Shown one piece after another: positions 55,251 to 61,858 of a stretch of 64,000 nucleotides of DNA (within the stretch, counting starts at the first letter, position 1; each line of letters begins with the position of its first letter). The translations under genes and the position numbers were made by a program. Location of the stretch: assembly GCF_000018285.1 (NCBI RefSeq), contig NC_009901.1, forward strand, positions 805,001 to 869,000, in the 5' to 3' direction. The notes under the pieces are model-generated. The model did no database searches. It saw only the letters and a program-made list of their open reading frames with translations, and had not been told where the DNA came from. Origin of the DNA: Shewanella pealeana ATCC 700345. Lineage in GTDB: Bacteria > Pseudomonadota > Gammaproteobacteria > Enterobacterales > Shewanellaceae.

Positions 55251-56528
55251 ATGACGGATTTTATGAAAGTGACTCTAACTCACGAACCTGCTGCAGCTCA
55301 CTGGGGCAGAGCAGATGTGACCTTTCAAGGGGAGTTCGCCTCTATTCATATGACAGCGGGAGATGCCTTGCTGCATGTACAGCAAGCGGCGCGCAAGTTA
55401 GAGCTACAAGGAGTGACTAAGGTCGCCCTAACTGGTGAGCTGTGGACTTTAGATCTACAGTGGGCTTTTGCCCAAGGTTTTGCCACAGCGCTGACCACCC
55501 CGATGATTGAGTGGACTGGTGATGATGCAACTCAGGCGTTGTTAGCTAGTCGTCTAGAAAGCGCAACATTTGCCCGTCACCTGATTAATGAAACCCCTGA
55601 AAACCTATCTCCAGTGGCGCTAGCGACTCAAGCGGCTAAATGGCTTAGCGATATCGGCGGTGACAAGGTGAGCTATCGTATTATCGAAGGCGAAGCACTA
55701 TTAGAAGAGAAATGGATAGGTATTCACGCTGTAGGCCGTGGTAGTGAGCGACCACCTGCGCTGCTTGAGTTAGACTTTAATCCATTAGCTAGCGACGCCG
55801 ATGTCTCTGTTGCCCTAGTGGGTAAAGGGATCACCTTTGACTCTGGCGGCTATAGCATCAAAGGCTCTGAAGGCATGCTTGGTATGAAATGTGACATGGG
55901 CGGCGCGGCCACAGTTACGGCAGCTCTTGGCCTTGCGATGAAATCAGGCCTAAACAAGCGTGTGAAACTGTTCTTATGCTGCGCCGAAAACCTCATTAGT
56001 GGCCATGCCTATAAGCTGGGTGACATTCTTAAATATAAAAATGGCGTCACGGTTGAAGTGGTCAATACCGATGCCGAAGGTCGCTTGGTACTAGCCGATG
56101 GTTTACAAGCTGCCTCAGAAACGGGCGCACCAGTGATCATCGATGCGGCGACCCTAACGGGCGCCGCGGTTATGGCGGTAGGCACTAACTACAACGCTAT
56201 TTTCTCGCCTAAGCCTGAGATGCTAGCGTTAGCTCAGCAAAAAGCATTGGCTGTGGGTGAGCGTGTTTGGCCGTTACCACTGGATCCATGGCATAAAGAT
56301 AACTGCCCAAGTGCCTATGCCGATACGGCAAACAGTCGCCCGATGAAAGGTGGTGGAGCCGGTGGAGCATCGAACGCAGCCGGCTTCCTATGGCGTTTTG
56401 TCGCCCCAGAAGCTAACTGGTTACATATTGATTTAGCCTCTGCGTTTTCTGACTCGGGTGACAATCTATGGTCAGCAGGCGCGACGACCCACGGCGTATT
56501 GACTATTGCCGGTCTTTTAGAGGGCTAA
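55251..56528 (+). CDS. M17 leucyl aminopeptidase family protein (PepB-like)
   Basis: 425 residues. The two-metal catalytic domain has GKGITFDSGGYSIKGSEGM, KCDMGGAATV and NTDAEGRLVLADGL (near 262), where D, D and E are metal ligands. The shorter N-terminal domain is closer to PepB than to PepA (about 500 residues). Cytoplasmic, releases N-terminal residues from peptides. Ribosome site AAGGA. Not part of the E. coli block; inserted between sfsA and thpR. Confidence 0.93.
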   Translation: MTDFMKVTLTHEPAAAHWGRADVTFQGEFASIHMTAGDALLHVQQAARKLELQGVTKVALTGELWTLDLQWAFAQGFATALTTPMIEWTGDDATQALLASRLESATFARHLINETPENLSPVALATQAAKWLSDIGGDKVSYRIIEGEALLEEKWIGIHAVGRGSERPPALLELDFNPLASDADVSVALVGKGITFDSGGYSIKGSEGMLGMKCDMGGAATVTAALGLAMKSGLNKRVKLFLCCAENLISGHAYKLGDILKYKNGVTVEVVNTDAEGRLVLADGLQAASETGAPVIIDAATLTGAAVMAVGTNYNAIFSPKPEMLALAQQKALAVGERVWPLPLDPWHKDNCPSAYADTANSRPMKGGGAGGASNAAGFLWRFVAPEANWLHIDLASAFSDSGDNLWSAGATTHGVLTIAGLLEG

Positions 56529-56635
56529 TAACTAGTACTAAAGGCTGATATTGATGCTTAGTAAAAGCTAATGTATTGGCTGATATTTAAATTTGATCAA
56601 GCAGGCCAATATCGCCTCAGTCAGTCTTAGTAATG

Positions 56636-56661
56636 AGCCTCGCAATAGCGAGGCTTTTTAT
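56636..56661 (+). terminator. Terminator after the aminopeptidase
   Basis: AGCCTCGC pairs perfectly with GCGAGGCT around AATA and is followed by TTTTATT. Confidence 0.93.
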
Positions 56662-56750
56662 TGGCACATTTATGTTGATTAGTATTACTCAAAGGTGATT
56701 TTTAATGCATTATAGATGCATGTTTCTTGCGTAAACAAAGGCTTCTTCAG

Positions 56751-57677
56751 ATGCTGCTAAGTTTTAGTGAATTCTCCATAGATAGTGAAACATTAGAACT
56801 GAACGTAGATGGGCATTGTCTCGCTATCGATGAGCGAAATATGACTCTGTTGGCCATGTTGGCAGAGCGCTACCCAGATTATTGTACTAAGCAGGAGTGC
56901 TTAGCGCTCATCTGGCAGGAGACCATCGTCTCAGATATGTCATTATCTAAGTTGGTGTCAGATACCCGTAAACTTTTCTGTAAGGCGGGTTATCAGGGGC
57001 CCCTTATCCAGACCGTTCATGGTCGCGGCTACCGTCTAGAGCATCAACTTGGTAAACAGCTTCTTGCCCAAGCGGATAAAAATGATGATGTTATTGAACC
57101 GATAAAGATGCAAGCACCTGAACAAGTCATTGATAGTTGCCAAGACAAGAAAGCACCCCAACAACTCGTTAGTCAGCCTTCAGGTTGGGAGCTCCTAGCT
57201 AAGGCATTAATCGCATTGCTGCTGATATTAGGGCTTTTTTTTCAGTTCTGGCAGGGGGGAGTCTCAAGTTCAGATCCTATGAGGCAATTGGCCTACAGTG
57301 AACCTCATAATGCCGTCGGTCGCGTATTGTGGGTCGATGATCACCCCGAAAATAATTTAGTCGAAAAAGCCTATTTAGAGCAGAAGAACATAGGTGTCTA
57401 TAACACGGTAACCTCGGAAGAGGCCTTGATGTTGCTCTCCATGTATCACTATCAAGCCGTGATCTCCGATATGGGGCGCCATGGAGATTCATTGGCAGGG
57501 CTGAAGTTATTACAGGCAATTCGGGCTAAGGGGAATAAGACGCCGTTTTACCTCTATACCTATGTGGAGTCACCGGGGCTCGTAGATGCCGTTTATGAGA
57601 GCGGTGGTCAAGCCGTTGTGATCGACTCTGAGTCTCTTTATCAATTACTGCTAAGCCATTTTGAAGCCGAAAATTAG
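56751..57677 (+). CDS. ToxR-like regulator: winged helix, TM helix, degenerate receiver domain
   Basis: About 308 residues from the ATG at 56751 (AAAGG ahead; a TTG at 56727 is also possible). Residues 5-100 form an OmpR/CadC winged helix ending TVHGRGYRLEHQL. Then a polar linker, one TM helix (147-167, KALIALLLILGLFFQFW), and a receiver-like domain (191-300). The receiver keeps the acidic pair (WVDDHPENN), the phospho-aspartate (ISDMGRHG) at the right spacing and the Thr (YLYTYVE), but the conserved Lys is Ile or Asp (AVVIDSES). The topology would place the receiver in the periplasm. Confidence 0.8.
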   Translation: MLLSFSEFSIDSETLELNVDGHCLAIDERNMTLLAMLAERYPDYCTKQECLALIWQETIVSDMSLSKLVSDTRKLFCKAGYQGPLIQTVHGRGYRLEHQLGKQLLAQADKNDDVIEPIKMQAPEQVIDSCQDKKAPQQLVSQPSGWELLAKALIALLLILGLFFQFWQGGVSSSDPMRQLAYSEPHNAVGRVLWVDDHPENNLVEKAYLEQKNIGVYNTVTSEEALMLLSMYHYQAVISDMGRHGDSLAGLKLLQAIRAKGNKTPFYLYTYVESPGLVDAVYESGGQAVVIDSESLYQLLLSHFEAEN

Positions 57678-57760
57678 TCAAACTATTCAAGTTCAAAATG
57701 TTTCAAACAATTTCAAACCTTCTCTATGGGTAATTGTACCCGCCTGTGATACCAATAGGT

Positions 57761-57937
57761 TTAACAGTTAATCAACGCTTTGGTTATCTCTTTAGTTAGA
57801 ACTGGAGTCGCTAGTTTATCGTGGCTCCAGCTATTTTCTACTCGAAATTCAATCTGCTGTTCAGTGAGCAGCTCAATCAGTTCTTCGATTAGCCACCAAG
57901 AGAGGTGGCCTTTTTTTAGCTGCTTTTTAATAAAATG
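57761..57937 (-). pseudogene. In-frame continuation after the 57938 stop (possible small protein or broken end)
   Basis: Directly after the TAA of the 57938-58249 gene the same frame runs 58 more codons to a second TAA. It reads KKQLKKGHLSWWLIEELIE, then LLTEQQIEFRVENSW, and looks protein-like (amphipathic helix, then strand). It has no ATG, GTG or TTG near its beginning; only ATT. It could be a read-through tail, a separate gene with a rare start, or chance. The plus-strand terminator at 57892-57917 lies inside it. Confidence 0.3.
57892..57919 (+). terminator. Terminator downstream of the winged-helix/receiver gene
   Basis: GCCACC and GGTGGC pair perfectly around AAGAGA, followed by CTTTTTTT. 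It is 214 bp after the regulator's stop codon. A second hairpin (CTGGAGTC with GGCTCCAG, near 57802-57830) lies between. Confidence 0.8.
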
Positions 57938-58249
57938 TTAATCGTTAAAACCATCTTGAATAAACAGATGCTTAGTTTGATTGAAGTTGCTTTCGCTGCA
58001 GCTAACAAAATCAATTGCATATTGAGCGTTATCGAGTCTGAACTTTTCAATTTTGGCAATTTCATACTCATTCATCACGATATTCATCGCTTCTTGAGTC
58101 CATTCTGGCTCACCTGTACCGATTTTAACTTCTGGTGGATCGTAGTGAGTGATCATCCAGTTTTGCAGTGCTTCGGCATCAATTTCGCCTAACTTCCAAG
58201 ATGTTAGTAGAGCAAGCAGTTGTGCTTTGGTAATTTCAGTTGTTTCCAT
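57938..58249 (-). CDS. Small conserved-looking protein, unknown function
   Basis: 103 residues: METTEITKAQLLALLTSWKL, then DAEALQNWMITHYDPPEV. It has helical character throughout, is acidic, and has no signal peptide. Weak ribosome site (GAGATAACC). I do not recognise a named family. The frame continues after the stop codon (see the preceding entry). It lies between the regulator and thpR in a region that differs from the E. coli order. Confidence 0.65.
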   Translation of the reverse strand: METTEITKAQLLALLTSWKLGEIDAEALQNWMITHYDPPEVKIGTGEPEWTQEAMNIVMNEYEIAKIEKFRLDNAQYAIDFVSCSESNFNQTKHLFIQDGFND

Positions 58250-58298
58250 GGTTATCTCATCTAGCTGGAACTGATTGGTATTAATGCTACATAGGGTA

Positions 58299-58574
58299 GC
58301 TCAGATTGAATCGATGACAAAGGCTTAAGACAGATCCCAAGAGTGACATGAGTGAAGTGTTGGGGATATTCTCCCCTAATGTAAGTGGCCCGGATAAGAC
58401 TAAAACCGGTGCAGCTTTGATGGGGTTAAGGTTAAGGCTCAGATTGAATCGATGACAAAGGCTTAAGACAGATCCCAAGAGTGACATGAGTGAAGTGTTG
58501 GGGATATTCTCCCCTAATGTAAGTGGCCGGGATAAGACTATAACCGGTGCAGCTTTGATGGGGTTAAGGTTAAT
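58299..58574. repeat. 138-bp tandem duplication next to thpR
   Basis: Two adjacent copies (58299-58436 and 58437-58574) differ at only a few positions. Each contains the hairpin GGGGA-TATTC-TCCCC. On the minus strand both copies resemble the last 75 bases of thpR: ATCC(A/G)GGCC, then GAATATCC, AACACT(C/T)CAC and TGTCTTAAG in the same order. Because 138 is a multiple of 3, a 101-codon frame spans both copies; I do not regard it as a gene. Confidence 0.88.
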
Positions 58575-58576
58575 CC

Positions 58577-59098
58577 TTAAGACAATGGCCAACTGTGGAG
58601 TGTTGGATATTCGACCCCATTAGGGCCTGGATGGGATTCAAACAGCTGTAACCGTTTGGGGTGTAGAATTATGGCTTGATAATCGACACCGCTCACTTCA
58701 GCCTTTGCCTTGCGCGATAGGGTGATGTGGGGATTATAGTGATGTTCACTGCAATGTAAGCCAAGTTCGTTTGCAAGGCTTTGAGTATCGAGAGCGAGCT
58801 GGAGTAGGCGATTATCACTGGCATCCCCTCTGAGACAGAGGATCTTAGGTTTAGCCCAGTGGCTTAACGTATCGAGAGTGACGCTAAATTTAGGTTTATG
58901 CAGACGATTAACCTTATCGATAAGCGCCGATAATTGTGCTGGTGTTGCTGCGCCGAAGAAGGCTAGAGTCATATGCAAGTTGGCGCTGGGCACTAAGCGG
59001 ACATTATTAGGCAGCTGCACCTGGATTGCGGTTATCGCTTGAGTCTGGGTTTGACTGAGTGAAAAACCTAAGAACACGCGCTTGGTTTGAGTCGGCAT
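58577..59098 (-). CDS. thpR: RNA 2',3'-cyclic phosphodiesterase
   Basis: 173 residues, 2H phosphoesterase superfamily. The two catalytic HxT motifs are HMTLAFFG (His42) and HITLSRK (His124). Opens 2',3'-cyclic phosphates on RNA; formerly called LigT. Directly downstream is a tandem repeat that looks like decayed copies of its 3' end. Neighbours hrpB and sfsA match the E. coli locus. Confidence 0.94.
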   Translation of the reverse strand: MPTQTKRVFLGFSLSQTQTQAITAIQVQLPNNVRLVPSANLHMTLAFFGAATPAQLSALIDKVNRLHKPKFSVTLDTLSHWAKPKILCLRGDASDNRLLQLALDTQSLANELGLHCSEHHYNPHITLSRKAKAEVSGVDYQAIILHPKRLQLFESHPGPNGVEYPTLHSWPLS

Positions 59099-59329
59099 AT
59101 TAGGCTCCCAGTGTTTGAATTAACGGATTTAGATAAAATACGAGCTAAACTGCCATGATATTAAGCTCAATGCTGAACCAAGCAGTTTAGTCTAGGCTCA
59201 CTTTTAGAGTACACTAGTTGGCAATTGATTCATCTTTATTCATGCTCCCTTGAGCGCTCATTGGACGTAATTAACGGCCCAAAGTCCTCGGTACATGACA
59301 TATTCGATATAAGAGTAAAAGACCCACTC

Positions 59330-61834
59330 GTGACATCTCTACCTATACATGCACTGCTACAACCACTGCGTGACGCATTTTCTTGTTGCCAGCAGGTGAT
59401 CCTTGAGGCGCCAACTGGCGCGGGTAAGTCAACCGCTCTGCCGCTGGATATGCTTAACTGGCCAGAGATTAGCGGTAAAATATTGATGCTGGAGCCTAGG
59501 CGAGTGGCTGCGCGTAATGTGGCGCAATTTATTGCCAAGCAGCGAGGTTGTGAGCTGGGTACTGAGGTGGGTTACCGCGTCAAAGGTGACACCCGAGTCT
59601 CGGCCAATACTCGCTTAGAGATTGTCACCGAAGGGGTATTAACCCGAATGATCCAGCAAGACCCTGAGTTGACTGGGGTCGATATGGTGATCTTCGATGA
59701 AATCCATGAGCGTCACCTCACCACAGATCTCGGTCTGGCTCTCGCGCTAGAGATCCAAGCAAGCTTTCGCGAGGATTTAAAGATCCTCGCCATGTCTGCG
59801 ACTCTGTCAGGTTTACCTCTGGCTGAGCTAATGCCTGACGCTAAACAGCTCAAAAGTGAAGGCCGCAGTTTTCCTGTTGAACACGCTTATAGTGGCGTTC
59901 CTAATCAGAGTCATTGGATTGAGCATATGGCTAAGGTGATAGTGGCCAGTCTACAGGAGCATAGCCAAGGCTCCTTGCTAGCCTTTTTGCCGGGACAGGG
60001 AGAGATTAATAAACTCCACGGCATACTGAGCTCACGCCTAGATTCAAATGTTTATGTCATCTGCCCACTGTATGGCAGCCTGAGTGCTAGGGCGCAAGAT
60101 CTTGCGATAGCGCCTGCAGCAAACGGAATACGCAAGGTGGTGCTCGCGACTAACGTGGCCGAGTCGAGCTTAACCATAGATGGCATCACCCAAGTGATCG
60201 ATTCTGGCTATAAGCGTCAGGCCAGATTCAATCCTAAAACCGGTGTCACCCGTTTATCGCTGAAGCGAATCAGTCAGGCATCGGCGGCGCAGCGCGCGGG
60301 TCGTGCGGGCCGCTTGATGGCCGGATTTTGTACTCGGCTGTGGAGCCAAGAAGAGCATGGCCGCTTACTCAAGGCCGATGAGCCAGAGATTGTCCACAGC
60401 GATCTGTTGTCTATGGTGCTAGACGCTGCCTATTGGGGCGTTAAATCACTTAATGAGCTGCCCATGCTCACCCAGCCATCAGCAGCAAATGAAGATGTAA
60501 GTTGGCGCTTACTTCAAACTATGGCCATGGTGAATGAGTCACGCTCTATTACTCAACATGGCAGGCAGGCACACAAGCTGGGTTGCAACCCAAGACTTGC
60601 ACATATGTTATTAATGGCGAAACAAAGTGCAGAGGATAACCAAGATCTAAACTTGGGGCTGCTAGCCTGTATCTTAGCGGGAACGCTTGAGGCACGTAGC
60701 CGAAGTCGTCAAGGAGCTGATATCAGTCGCTACCTACTTGAGGCCCTGCAGGGCGAGTCGAGTAAGCAGATCCGTAACTGGGTCAAGACCTTAGGGTTAT
60801 CGGCTCTGGGTCAGCTAGATTTAGCTCAAGTCGCACGTAATGCTAGCAGTGATGATATTGCCATGTTACTGGCGCTGGCTTACCCAGATAGAATTGCCAA
60901 GGCGCGAGGCGTGACAGGTTACCAATTGGCAAACGGTAGCGGCGTGGAACTGGCCAATGAGGATGCATTATCCGGTTCGCCTTGGTTAGTGGTTGCAGAC
61001 CTGCAAGAAACAGAGGGGCGTAGCCAAGCTAAGGTATATCTAGCTGCGCAGCTTAATCCACAGTTGTTTGACTCTGAGCTGGCGTCTTTGGTGCTCACCC
61101 AAGAGTATGGTGGCTGGGATGAGGTAAAGGGGCGTTTCTTTGCCGAGAAGCAGCAAAAGATTGGCGAAATTTTATTAACTAAGACACCAATTCACAATGT
61201 TGATAAACGTCTTATCAAGCAGGCAATCCTAGAACAAATTAGGCTAAAAGGCTTGGCATTAATGAACTTTAATGAGGCTTGTCAGCAGCTGCAGCAGCGA
61301 GTGGCATTAGCCAGACAATATTGTCCAGAGCATGGCTGGCCAGCACTCGATAGTGACACTCTGTTAAATGAGCTTGATAGCTGGCTGGCGCCTTATTTAG
61401 ATGAGGTGCGCAGTCTTGCACAATTGCAGCAATTAGATTGTTATACTCTGCTGCTTAATCTTTTGCCTTGGGAGTTGCAGCAGCAACTAGAAGGGTTACT
61501 TCCAAGAAAGTGGCCGATGGCCACAGGTTCTAGCGTTAAAATCGAGTATGATGCCACAGGTCGAGCGCTACTGAGTGTGAGGCTACAAGAGGCGTTAGGT
61601 ATGCAGCAGAGTCCAAGGCTTGCTCAAGGCAAGTTGGTGGTCACTATGGAGCTATTGTCTCCGGCCCATAGGCCGCTGGCGTTAACAGCCGATCTTGAAA
61701 GCTTTTGGCAAGGGCCCTATGAGCATGTGAAGAAAGAGATGAAAGGGCGTTACCCAAGGCATTTATGGCCAGATGATCCAGCCAACACTCAACCGACCAA
61801 ATTCACTAAAAAGAAGACGTTTAGCTCGCAATAA
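59330..61834 (+). CDS. hrpB: ATP-dependent helicase HrpB
   Basis: DEAH-box RNA helicase-like protein. 834 residues from a GTG at 59330 giving VTSLPIHALLQPLRDAF, which fits the E. coli start; the frame is open from a TTG at 59225. Motifs: APTGAGKST (I), EPRRVAARN (Ia), IFDEIHER (II, DEIH), MSATLSGLP (III), and SQASAAQRAGRAGR (VI). The C-terminal HrpB domain ends KEMKGRYPRHLWPDDPAN. Located just before mrcB. Confidence 0.95.
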   Translation: MTSLPIHALLQPLRDAFSCCQQVILEAPTGAGKSTALPLDMLNWPEISGKILMLEPRRVAARNVAQFIAKQRGCELGTEVGYRVKGDTRVSANTRLEIVTEGVLTRMIQQDPELTGVDMVIFDEIHERHLTTDLGLALALEIQASFREDLKILAMSATLSGLPLAELMPDAKQLKSEGRSFPVEHAYSGVPNQSHWIEHMAKVIVASLQEHSQGSLLAFLPGQGEINKLHGILSSRLDSNVYVICPLYGSLSARAQDLAIAPAANGIRKVVLATNVAESSLTIDGITQVIDSGYKRQARFNPKTGVTRLSLKRISQASAAQRAGRAGRLMAGFCTRLWSQEEHGRLLKADEPEIVHSDLLSMVLDAAYWGVKSLNELPMLTQPSAANEDVSWRLLQTMAMVNESRSITQHGRQAHKLGCNPRLAHMLLMAKQSAEDNQDLNLGLLACILAGTLEARSRSRQGADISRYLLEALQGESSKQIRNWVKTLGLSALGQLDLAQVARNASSDDIAMLLALAYPDRIAKARGVTGYQLANGSGVELANEDALSGSPWLVVADLQETEGRSQAKVYLAAQLNPQLFDSELASLVLTQEYGGWDEVKGRFFAEKQQKIGEILLTKTPIHNVDKRLIKQAILEQIRLKGLALMNFNEACQQLQQRVALARQYCPEHGWPALDSDTLLNELDSWLAPYLDEVRSLAQLQQLDCYTLLLNLLPWELQQQLEGLLPRKWPMATGSSVKIEYDATGRALLSVRLQEALGMQQSPRLAQGKLVVTMELLSPAHRPLALTADLESFWQGPYEHVKKEMKGRYPRHLWPDDPANTQPTKFTKKKTFSSQ

Positions 61835-61858
61835 GCTTGAGCACGTCGCGGAAGTATA

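Noticed and set aside
57749..58280. A second MITE copy bounded by ATACCAATAGG near 57749 and ACTGATTGGTATT near 58268
   Set aside because: Only the outer few bases match the 54791-55056 ends, and the interior is unrelated and contains a gene.
58287..58592. 101-codon minus-strand frame made of two similar halves
   Set aside because: It is the translation of the 138-bp tandem duplication. The period is a multiple of three, so an open frame is easy to get; there is no ribosome site.
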